Made by a program: the position numbers and the translations under genes. A stretch of DNA of 64,000 bases from Thalassotalea hakodatensis. GTDB taxonomy: Bacteria > Pseudomonadota > Gammaproteobacteria > Enterobacterales > Alteromonadaceae. The notes below the pieces were generated by a model. The model worked only from the letters and a program-made list of their open reading frames with translations. It did not search any database and had not been told where the DNA came from. Where the stretch lies: positions 4,186,066-4,250,065 of the forward strand of contig NZ_AP027365.1 in NCBI RefSeq assembly GCF_030295995.1. Reading direction: 5' to 3'. Shown one piece after another: positions 43,520-52,416 of the stretch. Position 1 is the stretch's first letter, and every line of letters begins with the position of its first letter.

Positions 43520-44551
43520 TTAAGAGTTATTAAGAATAGAATGACGGTATTTCGCAGGCGTTAACTGTTCAAATTGCTTAAACGCACTGTAAAAGGTAGA
43601 TTGTGCATTGTAACCTGATAATTCAGCAATGACTTCCATGGTCATATTCGGCTCTGTAATAAGTAGCTGTTTTGCCTCTTCAATTCGCCATTCATTCACA
43701 TAACTTGAAAACGACTTGCCCATATTATCGTTCAAAAGTTGTGAGAGTTGTGGTACGGATACATGCATTCTTCTCGCTAACTGACCAAGCGTTAAGTTAG
43801 CGTTTTTATATAGTTTTTCTGTTTCCATTAGTACGTTTAATTGCGTTAAAAGCTCACTTGCGGCCACCTCTTCAATTTTTTTATTTGCATAGCGCATCTC
43901 TTTTTTATGATGAGTTTTTAACATCACTGTTGACACACTCATGTATAAAATAAAAGAGAATGTTAATGCACCAACAATATAAGAGGTATACGACGCCGTA
44001 AAATAGGCCAACCAAATAATGCTCACCCCAAAAAACACATTAACGCTTACTAAATCGCTTCTTGCTAACGCTCTCTTATTGGTAATTAAAAGTGATAATG
44101 TAGGAAAAAGTAACATGCATGATGAAACTAGGTATGCAAACCAACTCCAGTTAATAAGCTTGTAGAAAACACCCCATAACTCTACATTACTTTGATAAGG
44201 ATATAGCGTACCAACTGCAATAATTATTACGCAAAGTAAACTGATATGAATTTTCCAATGCAAGGTAAGTCGTTCTAATTGCTTTGTTACACAGGCGATG
44301 TAAAAGTACAAGAAGGGGCCTATCAAAAAGCAAGCCGATAATCCTATTTGTAAGAACTGTTTACCAATGGTTGGATCAAAATAAAACCAAATAGACTTCG
44401 AAATTCGTAAACTAATAACCAATAATAATGCAGCTAAAAATCTCTTTTCTGTGGTAAAAGGTTTAGAAAACCATAGATACAATGCCAAAAATAAACCATT
44501 AAACGCACCAAGAGCGCTAAAAAAGAATAATAATTGACTTGAGAGTGCCAT
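43520..44551 (-). CDS. AraC-family regulator with N-terminal membrane domain
   Basis: The 343-residue protein has about seven transmembrane helices in residues 1-210 and a C-terminal AraC-type double helix-turn-helix (LGQLARRMHVSVPQLSQLLNDNMGKSFSSYVNEWRIEEAKQLL, then MEVIAELSGYNAQSTFYSAFKQFEQLTPAKYR). Membrane AraC proteins sense membrane or extracellular cues. It lies 91 bp upstream of the NTF2-DJ-1 gene on the same strand and may control it. Confidence 0.88.
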   Translation of the reverse strand: MALSSQLLFFFSALGAFNGLFLALYLWFSKPFTTEKRFLAALLLVISLRISKSIWFYFDPTIGKQFLQIGLSACFLIGPFLYFYIACVTKQLERLTLHWKIHISLLCVIIIAVGTLYPYQSNVELWGVFYKLINWSWFAYLVSSCMLLFPTLSLLITNKRALARSDLVSVNVFFGVSIIWLAYFTASYTSYIVGALTFSFILYMSVSTVMLKTHHKKEMRYANKKIEEVAASELLTQLNVLMETEKLYKNANLTLGQLARRMHVSVPQLSQLLNDNMGKSFSSYVNEWRIEEAKQLLITEPNMTMEVIAELSGYNAQSTFYSAFKQFEQLTPAKYRHSILNNS

Positions 44552-44999
44552 TGCTAAAAACCTGCTAAATGCGATGCATTAAAATGAAACTAATATTCAT
44601 TTATCAATAAATGCCCATTATAGTCAATTGATAAAGGCATAATACTGTTATCTTTCACATTACTTAGCAAGATTTAGTTCACCCTCCTTTTAGATTAATT
44701 AATATCTTTGTAGGAAAGCCGTTCAGTTATCAAACCTTACTGTTTGTTGCTTTTACATCGCAAGACCTTATTAACCAATTAAAAAATAATAAATTTATCA
44801 ATACCATACAGTTATAACAGTTCAAAATTTTCCCATACCCTAAAGTCAATTTTCTTGATACAGAACCACCTACAATAATGTAAATTACTCATTTTTACAG
44901 AGGCCTCCTGTTTACATTAGATATGTTATATCATAACATTTAATGATAATGATGTTATATCATAACACTTATAGTTAATATCACTCTATTGGAGATCTA
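44552..44999. other. Intergenic region between AraC gene and zinc locus
   Basis: About 450 bp. It contains the promoter of the leftward AraC gene on one side and, close to the TonB receptor start, two Zur-like palindromes (44924-44938 and 44953-44967). I see no gene in the middle, which is AT-rich. Confidence 0.6.
44921..44970. promoter_or_regulatory. Two tandem Zur-box-like palindromes
   Basis: The 15-mer TGTTATATCATAACA occurs twice, at 44924-44938 and 44953-44967, 29 bp apart, each a near-palindrome of the form TGTTAT-N3-ATAACA. This fits the gammaproteobacterial Zur consensus around GTTATANNATAAC. They lie about 33 and 62 bp upstream of the TonB receptor start, and a Zur gene sits in the same cluster, so zinc-dependent repression is likely. 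Confidence 0.8.
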
Positions 45000-47408
45000 A
45001 TGTTCAAAATATCAAAGGTAGCAGTTCTTGTGGGCAGCTTATTGCCTGCTAGTTTGTTCGCACAAACAATTGAAGGAACAGTTATTAATAGCAAAGGTGA
45101 CATAATTGTTGGCGCAAAGGTTGAAGTTGAAGGTACAGCGATTACCACGACAACCGACAATAACGGCCGCTTTGTCATCAACAATTTAGCCACAGGTACA
45201 AAAGAGCTACATGTAACGGCCAACGGCTTCGCGCACTTAATTAAAGGCGTTGCAATCTCTGAAGATATCAACCAACTCACGTTAACGCTCAATCGTTCAC
45301 CGATTGAAGTGATTGATGTTGTCAGCTCACCTGTGCATATGTCAGTGATGGAGTCAGCGTCGCCGGTTACCGTATTAGCGGGTGAAACGTTACGTCGCCA
45401 ACAAGCTTCAACACTCGGAGACAGCTTAGAAAAAACTGTCGGTGTTCATACAAATTTTCATGCCAATGTTGCCAGCACGCCGATTATTCGTGGTTTAAGC
45501 GGCCCTAGGGTTATGATCAGCCAAAATGGCCTAGATGTTAGTGATGTATCACGCGTTGGGCCTGATCACGCAGTAGCAACTGAAGCATCAACCGCAACAC
45601 AAATAGAAGTGTTACGTGGACCAGCAACTTTATTCTACGGTAGTGGCGCAGTGGGTGGCGTGGTGAATGTTGTTGATGGACGGGTACCTACTGACAGCAC
45701 AACACGTGGCGAATGGTCGCTTGAAACAAATTCAGCGGACCATAAAAAGCTCGCTTCTTTTAATGCCACAACAGGCACAGAATCTTTTGCATTTTATGTT
45801 GATGGTTATTGGCGAGAATCTGATGATTATGAAGTACCTGTTGCCCCAGAATTAGAGGATGATCACAATGATTCATTTGTCGTTGAAAACAGTGCGGAAG
45901 AATCCAATGGTATAACCATTGGCGCTAGCTACCTTTTTGATAACGGTTACTTAGGCTTTTCTGTTGAAGAATTTAATCGTGAGTACGGCATTCCTGGCCA
46001 TACCCATGACGGAGATGGCGATGACGACCATGATCACGATAATGAAGCTGCAGAAGATGAAAGTGTGTATGCCGATTTAGAACAAACGCGCGTTCAATTA
46101 CAAGGTGAATTCAATGTTACAGGCAACTGGCTGCGCCAAGTCAAGCTTCGTGCTGGCTTTACAGATTATCAACATTCTGAAATCGAACATGGTGAAATAG
46201 GCACTGTCTTTGAAAACGAAACCCAAGAAATCAAACTAGATTTTTTACATCAGCCACTTTCACATTGGAAAGGAGGTATAAGCTTACATTACAAAAATAG
46301 TGAAGTTGCGGCACAAGGTGCTGAAGCTTTTACTCCGCCTTCTGAGAATGAGACATTCGCCTTAGCACTCATGGAAGAACGCCACATAAATGATGACGTG
46401 TTATTACAATTAGGCGCTCGTATTGAACGAGTAACCTTAGATGCAAGTGATGTGTTATTACCAGAATTAGCAGCACATGCTCATGACGATGAACATAATG
46501 ATCATGGTCATAATAATGATAAGGATTACATACGAGTATTTTCTGTCGACCACGAATTTACTCCGGTAACCGTATCAACAGGCTTAGTGTGGAATTTTAC
46601 ACCTGGGTATAATGTTGGTGTTTCACTTTCTCGATCAGAGCGTGCCCCTTCTGCTACCGAATTGCTGTCATTCGGCCCGCATATTGGTACAGGTAGTTAT
46701 GAAATTGGTGCGTTATTTGCGCGCCATCAACACGATGACGAAAGTCACATCGGTTTAACAGATGAAGTGATCGATTTAGAAACGGCAAACAATATTGATC
46801 TCACCTTTCGCAAAACTCAAGGTGATGTTGCCTTTGTGCTAAACGCCTTTTATAACAAAATTAATAACTATTATTATCAAATAAATACAGGGTTGTTTGC
46901 TGAAAGCGGACACGAAGACCATGGTCATGACCACGGCGATGATGAACATTCAAATGAACTGCCTGTATATATGTTTCAAACCGACGACGTAACGCTCAAA
47001 GGGTTTGAAGCACAAATAGCTTGGCAAGCGACAGATGAAATTAAAGCCACGGTTTTTTCTGATTATGTCAGAGTAAAATTACAAGATGGGGGTGACCTAC
47101 CTCGTACGCCACCATTAAGAATTGGTACAAATTTAAGCTATACCAACGAAAAACTTAGTGCGCATTTAGATATTACTCGTTACCAAAAACAAGACAAAAT
47201 ATCTTCGTATGAAACAGAAACTGACGGTTACACACTTGTTGATGCAAGTATTTCTTATGACTTACCCATACTGAATCACGATATTTCTCTTTATGTAAAA
47301 GGCAGCAATCTAACGGATACAGAAGCTAGGGTACATAGCTCATTTCTTAAAGATATTGCACCACGCCCAGGGCGAAGTTTTTCCGTAGGTGTTCGAGGCT
47401 ACTTCTAA
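45000..47408 (+). CDS. TonB-dependent receptor with His-rich loops, probable zinc receptor (ZnuD-like)
   Basis: An 802-residue outer-membrane receptor: signal peptide (MFKISKVAVLVGSLLPASLFA), an N-terminal carboxypeptidase-regulatory-like domain (about 22-100), the TonB plug (PVTVLAGETLRRQQASTLGDSLEKTVGVH, with RGLSGPRVMI) and a 22-strand barrel. Three His/Asp-rich stretches occur in extracellular-loop positions (HTHDGDGDDDHDHDNE, HAHDDEHNDHGHNN, HEDHGHDHGDDEHSNE), as in zinc receptors of the ZnuD type. Two Zur-like boxes precede it and a GGAG site leads to the ATG. Confidence 0.88.
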   Translation: MFKISKVAVLVGSLLPASLFAQTIEGTVINSKGDIIVGAKVEVEGTAITTTTDNNGRFVINNLATGTKELHVTANGFAHLIKGVAISEDINQLTLTLNRSPIEVIDVVSSPVHMSVMESASPVTVLAGETLRRQQASTLGDSLEKTVGVHTNFHANVASTPIIRGLSGPRVMISQNGLDVSDVSRVGPDHAVATEASTATQIEVLRGPATLFYGSGAVGGVVNVVDGRVPTDSTTRGEWSLETNSADHKKLASFNATTGTESFAFYVDGYWRESDDYEVPVAPELEDDHNDSFVVENSAEESNGITIGASYLFDNGYLGFSVEEFNREYGIPGHTHDGDGDDDHDHDNEAAEDESVYADLEQTRVQLQGEFNVTGNWLRQVKLRAGFTDYQHSEIEHGEIGTVFENETQEIKLDFLHQPLSHWKGGISLHYKNSEVAAQGAEAFTPPSENETFALALMEERHINDDVLLQLGARIERVTLDASDVLLPELAAHAHDDEHNDHGHNNDKDYIRVFSVDHEFTPVTVSTGLVWNFTPGYNVGVSLSRSERAPSATELLSFGPHIGTGSYEIGALFARHQHDDESHIGLTDEVIDLETANNIDLTFRKTQGDVAFVLNAFYNKINNYYYQINTGLFAESGHEDHGHDHGDDEHSNELPVYMFQTDDVTLKGFEAQIAWQATDEIKATVFSDYVRVKLQDGGDLPRTPPLRIGTNLSYTNEKLSAHLDITRYQKQDKISSYETETDGYTLVDASISYDLPILNHDISLYVKGSNLTDTEARVHSSFLKDIAPRPGRSFSVGVRGYF

Positions 47409-47442
47409 TTTTTATCAAATAATAATTTTCAAGGAATTACAC

Positions 47443-48825
47443 ATGACAAATTCATTTAAACTTAACTTACTTGCCTTAACAATCAGTAGCTTAGTGCTTT
47501 CTGGTTGTGGCGATGCCGAAACCAATATTGTCGAAAAAGAACCTATTGCAGTTGAAGATGACCATGATGATGATCATGATCATGGCGACGGATATACCAT
47601 AGAATCTATGGGGCGATTGGCGGTACTGTCAGCTGAAAGCGCAGAAGCGGCAATTTTTGATCTCGATGACAATACTTTGCTTGAATCATTTGCACTGACA
47701 TTTGATTCGAATTCCCTTACCACTTCGGCAGGCTATCGTTATGCTGTCATCGTCAACCGTAATGACGACAGTATCGGCTTTATCGATAGTGGTTTATGGC
47801 GCGAAGATCATGGTGCACATCTACACGATTATGAGCAAGCGCCTAAAATGAGTGACTATACCTTAATGGGTAGTCGTCCAACTCATGTTGTTAATCATGA
47901 CGGTCAAATGGCAGTTTTCTACGACGGTGATGCTAATATAGGAACAAGTGCCGCTGTACAAGTACTAACAGATATTGATATTAATAACGAAACCTCTGAA
48001 CTACCAGGGATTGAATACAGCATAAACATGCATGGTGTTGCTGAACCACGAGGTGAGCATTTGTTGTCCACTATACGTCGTGACGACACCGACAGTACGT
48101 CAAACGCAAAAGTACTTCCGGATCAAGTAGGGGTTTATCATTTTCACGATGGCGAATATGAACTTAAACAGACGTTAGATATTACTTGCCCTGACTTACA
48201 CGGTGCAGCACAAAATCATGAATTTGTTGCATTTGGTTGTGGCGATGGGGTATTAGTTGCACACGAGCATAACGACGAATACGAAGCTGAAAAAATAGCT
48301 AATATCAATGAACTCAATGGTCTACGTATTGGCACTATTTATGGTCATGAAGCAAGTGAAACCTTTGTCGGTATCGCCTCAGCACACGGTGGCGGTCAAG
48401 CGATACTAGTGACACTTAATCCTGAAGACAATGAAATGGAAACCATTGATTGGCAACCAATGCCTGACGCATCACCAGTTTCCTATGCTTTTGCATTCGA
48501 AGGCAAGCATTTCTTAATCTTAGACAATCAAGGATATCTAACAGTATTAACGCAACACTCACATGATGGTCATATGGAGTGGGAATTTGAAGGACGTATT
48601 GATATTTCAGAACAAGATGTATCAACCATGCCAGACGGAATGTCATTTAGCATGACCGTTGCCCAAAACGCTCATTACGCTTACATTTCTGATCCTATTG
48701 CCCAACATATTCTTCAGGTTCATATTGAAGACATGGAAATTGAAGGTGATATCGAGTTAAATTTTGCACCTGCCAAAATTTCTTGGTTAGGGATTGCTGA
48801 AGAAGGTGAAGAACACGACCACTAA
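47443..48825 (+). CDS. His-rich lipoprotein resembling the zinc chaperone AztD
   Basis: About 460 residues with a lipobox (VLSGC) and an N-terminal His/Asp cluster (DDHDDDHDHGDG), then a beta-propeller-like body with repeated blades and HxH or Cys motifs (DITCPDLHGAAQNHEFVAFGCGDG, YHFHDGEYELKQ). It resembles the periplasmic zinc metallochaperone AztD of Paracoccus, recognised from the CPDLHG segment. AztD normally serves an ABC importer; here it pairs with a TonB receptor. The ATG at 47443 follows AAGGA; upstream in-frame starts overlap the receptor gene. Confidence 0.65.
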   Translation: MTNSFKLNLLALTISSLVLSGCGDAETNIVEKEPIAVEDDHDDDHDHGDGYTIESMGRLAVLSAESAEAAIFDLDDNTLLESFALTFDSNSLTTSAGYRYAVIVNRNDDSIGFIDSGLWREDHGAHLHDYEQAPKMSDYTLMGSRPTHVVNHDGQMAVFYDGDANIGTSAAVQVLTDIDINNETSELPGIEYSINMHGVAEPRGEHLLSTIRRDDTDSTSNAKVLPDQVGVYHFHDGEYELKQTLDITCPDLHGAAQNHEFVAFGCGDGVLVAHEHNDEYEAEKIANINELNGLRIGTIYGHEASETFVGIASAHGGGQAILVTLNPEDNEMETIDWQPMPDASPVSYAFAFEGKHFLILDNQGYLTVLTQHSHDGHMEWEFEGRIDISEQDVSTMPDGMSFSMTVAQNAHYAYISDPIAQHILQVHIEDMEIEGDIELNFAPAKISWLGIAEEGEEHDH

Positions 48826-48834
48826 TAGTATCTT

Positions 48835-48870
48835 AAGTCAGGTGTCACGATTCACAGTGACACCTGACTT
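48835..48870. terminator. Strong hairpin after the AztD-like gene
   Basis: A perfect 14-bp stem AAGTCAGGTGTCAC/GTGACACCTGACTT with an 8-base loop. No T-run follows, so it may stabilise the 3' end rather than act as an efficient intrinsic terminator. It separates the receptor/lipoprotein pair from zur. Confidence 0.65.
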
Positions 48871-48969
48871 GTTAACAGCAGTATAGTGCTATGGCAGGTA
48901 CTGACATAAAAATGCTGTTGTTTGACATAACAATAACCTAGAAAAACCAGCAGATTCTACTCATTCATT

Positions 48970-49452
48970 ATGACCCAATGCACCTTTGCTCATAAAGTAA
49001 AAACCTCAGAAGAGCAACTGAGGATAGCTGAAGCTCACTGTGAACGTCACGGCAGTAAACTCACACCGATAAGGCAACAAGTGCTATCCCTTTTACTTAA
49101 TACAGAAAGAGCACAATCAGCCTATGAATTGATTGAACTATTTGAAAATACATACAGTGAAAAAATGGCGCCGATGTCTATTTATCGAACATTAGATTAC
49201 CTAGTAAAAGTCCACTTAGTCCATAAAATAAACGTCGCTAATAAATTTGTTGCTTGTGCTTTCATAGACAATGAAAAAGATCATGATGTAACACAACTTT
49301 TATTTTGTCAGCAGTGTCAACAAGTGCAAGAATTACCAATTAATCATGCTATAGAAGAATGTCTTACCGACGAAGTAACAAGATTCGGCTATCAATTATG
49401 CACCCATCAAATTGAGCTAACTTGCATATGCGCTAAATGCATGCCCACCTGA
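48970..49452 (+). CDS. zur: Zinc uptake regulator Zur (Fur family)
   Basis: A 160-residue Fur-family repressor with a winged helix (LTPIRQQVLSLLLNTERAQSAYELIELF, APMSIYRTLDYLVKVHLVHKI) and two structural-zinc cysteine pairs, FCQQC (C113, C116) and CICAKC (C154, C157). The short length, the degenerate His-rich regulatory region and the location beside a probable zinc receptor favour Zur over Fur. It likely binds the twin boxes at 44924-44967. Confidence 0.88.
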   Translation: MTQCTFAHKVKTSEEQLRIAEAHCERHGSKLTPIRQQVLSLLLNTERAQSAYELIELFENTYSEKMAPMSIYRTLDYLVKVHLVHKINVANKFVACAFIDNEKDHDVTQLLFCQQCQQVQELPINHAIEECLTDEVTRFGYQLCTHQIELTCICAKCMPT

Positions 49453-49491
49453 TTAATGAATAAAATAAGCCCATAATAAATGATAATCACG

Positions 49492-50490
49492 TTATAGAAT
49501 ATTGTCGCCTTCTTCTGGATCTCTTGAGTTTACCGCTTGCTCTCTAATATCGTCATGGTCACTGCTGGTATCATCATCATGATAATTATGATGCGATATA
49601 TTATCGGTAGTTGTGTTAGGGGCATCTTGTTTAATTTGAGGTGTAGTGTCACCTTTTTCTGATGTTAAAATAATTCTTTCTCGTGCATCATCTGGCATCG
49701 AAATACCTTCTTGCATAAAGACTTCAACAACGCTTTTCATTAATACTGACGCAACTTTCTGTTTGCTGTTAACCTCGCTATTTATCCAAAAATACAGTCG
49801 TAAATTACACGTTGATGACCCCAATGAATCTACAAGCACTTGAGGTATTGGATCATTCAAAACAGCGTGCTGTTTTTGCATAACCTCTGCGACTAAAGAT
49901 TGTGCATAATCAACATTAGCGTCATATCCTATACCAATATCAATAGTGCAACGAATATTTGGATTTGCAGTGAGATTACGTATCGCGTTCTTATAGATAG
50001 TCGCATTAGGTAGTTGAATATGATCACCGTTTAGGTCAACCAAAGTAGTCGCTCGTGAGGTCATTTTATTTACCATCCCTAAATATCCATCAACTTCTAT
50101 AATGTCTCCGAGTTTAAAAGGCCGTTGAACACTTAAAAGCAAACTTGATAGAAAGTTTTCAGCAATATCTTTAAAGGCAAAACCAATAATAAGCCCAAGT
50201 ACACCTGTACCACTTAGAATCGCAATAGCAAACTGAGTCAGGCCTACTAAATGTAAAAATATATACAACCCAACCAGAACAATTAAAATACTGATTGTTC
50301 TTCGGATCACCAATTGCATTAATTGACTAATGCTTGGTTTAATAAAAGGCTTGGCGACAAAACCAGCAATCGGCTTTGATAACCAAAAAAATATCAGAAA
50401 TATTAAAATCCCCACAAAAATAGCAGGTAATTTTTCAATCACGATATAAACAAACTGGGCTAAGTTATCAAATATAAATTGAGTTTGCAT
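49492..50490 (-). CDS. Small-conductance mechanosensitive channel (MscS family)
   Basis: A 332-residue protein with three N-terminal membrane helices, the pore helix AILSGTGVLGLIIGFAFKDIAENFLSSLLLSVQRPF and the beta domain GDIIEVDGYLGMVNKMTSRAT. MscS channels release solutes on hypo-osmotic shock, which complements the ectoine locus in the window. The C-terminus is extended by about 60 residues rich in His, Asp and Ser (SHHNYHDDDTSSDHDDIRE), an unusual tail with possible metal affinity. It is convergent with zur. Confidence 0.9.
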   Translation of the reverse strand: MQTQFIFDNLAQFVYIVIEKLPAIFVGILIFLIFFWLSKPIAGFVAKPFIKPSISQLMQLVIRRTISILIVLVGLYIFLHLVGLTQFAIAILSGTGVLGLIIGFAFKDIAENFLSSLLLSVQRPFKLGDIIEVDGYLGMVNKMTSRATTLVDLNGDHIQLPNATIYKNAIRNLTANPNIRCTIDIGIGYDANVDYAQSLVAEVMQKQHAVLNDPIPQVLVDSLGSSTCNLRLYFWINSEVNSKQKVASVLMKSVVEVFMQEGISMPDDARERIILTSEKGDTTPQIKQDAPNTTTDNISHHNYHDDDTSSDHDDIREQAVNSRDPEEGDNIL

Positions 50491-51032
50491 ATTACCGACC
50501 TTTTACTTATTTTAAGGAGATCATTTTAAACACTTCGTTAAGCTCTTAGTAAAAGCAAAAATAGCACCACAAGTTTAGAAATGTACAAAAAGCACTTGGG
50601 TGTGAATCCAAAATTGGGTGCTATATGACCTTGCAACTTTCAGCGAGCTCTTAAGGTTGTGTTAGCTATCATAAATTTATTGCATGGTCAGAAGATTTTT
50701 CCTGAATACCTTAACAATTACAAAATCCCGTCCTGTAAATGATACGAACGTAGTATACTTATCGCAAAGTGAAAACCTGACACATTCGTCTATAATATTT
50801 ACACAACAAACACTGATATTTTTTACAGATATTAATTTTATTATTAAAAATCAACAAACTAAATAATGGCATGACACTTGATAGCCTAAAGAAATGTATT
50901 TTGTCCGGCTTCAAGGCAATGTTAAACGCAGAATATAAAATACCGATATTTTATAAAGGTTTACCACTGCATAGATTAATAAATATCCGTTGGACATAAC
51001 AAAGAGAACTATACATAACTAAGGATCTTAAA
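50491..51032. other. Intergenic region before the entericidin-like gene
   Basis: About 540 bp, AT-rich. It should contain the MscS promoter on the left and the promoter of the small lipoprotein gene on the right. A 60-codon frame at 50684 has no ribosome site and no homology and is not annotated. I see no clear repeat or RNA structure. Confidence 0.5.
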
Positions 51033-51182
51033 ATGAAACCAAGTAAATTATTAATCAAATTACAATCAGTATTAATGCTCACTATCTTTGCTATTTCGGT
51101 AAGTGCATGTGCAACGATTGAAGGGGCAGGAAAGGATATAGAATCTGCTGGTGAAGCCGTTCAAGATGCGGCAGATAATTAA
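51033..51182 (+). CDS. Entericidin-like small lipoprotein
   Basis: A 49-residue peptide: MKPSKLLIKLQSVLMLTIFA, then a lipobox-like SACAT and the mature sequence GAGKDIESAGEAVQDAADN, which matches the entericidin A/B signature (VxGxGKDIxxxGxAIxxAA). Entericidins are small envelope lipoproteins associated with stationary phase and osmotic stress. AAGGA stands upstream of the ATG. Isolated, with stress-related genes downstream. Confidence 0.85.
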   Translation: MKPSKLLIKLQSVLMLTIFAISVSACATIEGAGKDIESAGEAVQDAADN

Positions 51183-51408
51183 GTGGCAATCAGATACATT
51201 GTTAGGGTTCGTAATGTTTAGACACTATGAACCCTTTCCCCTAAAGCAAAAACTATTTCATTTCTGATTTACGTGGCTGTTCTCCCGATAACCTCAGTAA
51301 TGGCAATACACAACGAGTAATTGCTTATAAAGCATGAAACCCTAAATTTAACAACTAATGCTTGCTCGAAATTCAAACGTATCCGTTTAAATAAAACAAG
51401 GCATCCGT

Positions 51409-52359
51409 ATGACATCAGAACACTCGGTTACACACCCACAAAGCTTTTCAATTAAAAGTTGGTGGCATATAACTAAGCGGGTTTTCCACAAAGTGCAACG
51501 CGACAACATGCCCCTTATTGCTGCAGGAGTTGCTTTTTATTTTTTGCTAGCAGTATTTCCCCTACTTGCAGCACTCGTATCAATGTATGGCCTTTTTGTT
51601 GACCAAGTTACACTCTCCCAACATATCAATATGCTGGTAGGTGTTATTCCTGAGCAAAGCAGAGCCATTTTAGAGGGACACATTGAAAACTTAGTGACAA
51701 CGGATGATCGCACATTGAATCTGAGTTTTATGGTTAGTTTTATATTAGCTCTTTGGAGTGGAGGTAAAGGCTCTGTAGCCCTAATTACAGCTTGCAATAT
51801 CACTTATCAAGAGAGTAAAAGCCGTTCATTCATTAAAATGATTATAGCTCGTGTTTTACTAACGCTAGCAACCATATTACTTATGCTACTCATGCTGTTA
51901 CTTTTAGTAGGCATTCCATTAATATTTAGTTATATAAATGAATCAAGTCAAAAAATATTAAACCTAATAACATGGCCATTATTGTTATTAACCTTTTATT
52001 TATCTCTTGCTAACCTCTACAAATATGCGCCACATCGAACATCTGCTAAGTGGCGCTGGGTGACTCCAGGTGCACTGATGGCTACTTTGCTTTGGTTAAC
52101 AGGTTCATTCCTTTTTAATCTGTACATCACAGAATACGCAGGTTACAACGAAACATATGGCTCAATGGGAGGAGTGATAATTCTATTAATGTGGTTTTAC
52201 GTTACTACCTACACCATTTTACTTGGTGCAGAAATAAATGCCGCAGCAGAACTACAGACGCTAAAAGACACAACAATAGGCGATGAAAAACCACAAGGTG
52301 AAAGAGGAGCATACGTGGCAGATAATGGCCCAAAAACCAATACCAGTTCGCATGAATAA
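51409..52359 (+). CDS. YihY/BrkB family membrane protein
   Basis: A 316-residue protein with six predicted membrane helices and YihY/BrkB signatures: DNMPLIAAGVAFYFLLAVFPLLAALVSMYGL, LWSGGKGSVALI, YKYAPHRTSAKWRWVTPGA, GSMGGVIILLMWFYVTTYTILLGAEINAA. Once called RNase BN, the family has no nuclease activity shown and its role is unclear, perhaps in the envelope. An AAGG site precedes the ATG. The C-terminus is polar. Confidence 0.9.
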   Translation: MTSEHSVTHPQSFSIKSWWHITKRVFHKVQRDNMPLIAAGVAFYFLLAVFPLLAALVSMYGLFVDQVTLSQHINMLVGVIPEQSRAILEGHIENLVTTDDRTLNLSFMVSFILALWSGGKGSVALITACNITYQESKSRSFIKMIIARVLLTLATILLMLLMLLLLVGIPLIFSYINESSQKILNLITWPLLLLTFYLSLANLYKYAPHRTSAKWRWVTPGALMATLLWLTGSFLFNLYITEYAGYNETYGSMGGVIILLMWFYVTTYTILLGAEINAAAELQTLKDTTIGDEKPQGERGAYVADNGPKTNTSSHE

Positions 52360-52416
52360 AAATAGTGCGGTAAAAACATCTCAAATAAAGCGTATAAATG
52401 CGTACTTAGGTTTTTA

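Noticed and set aside
50684-50866. 60-codon frame in the MscS-entericidin gap
   Set aside because: No ribosome site and no recognisable product; AT-rich intergenic DNA.
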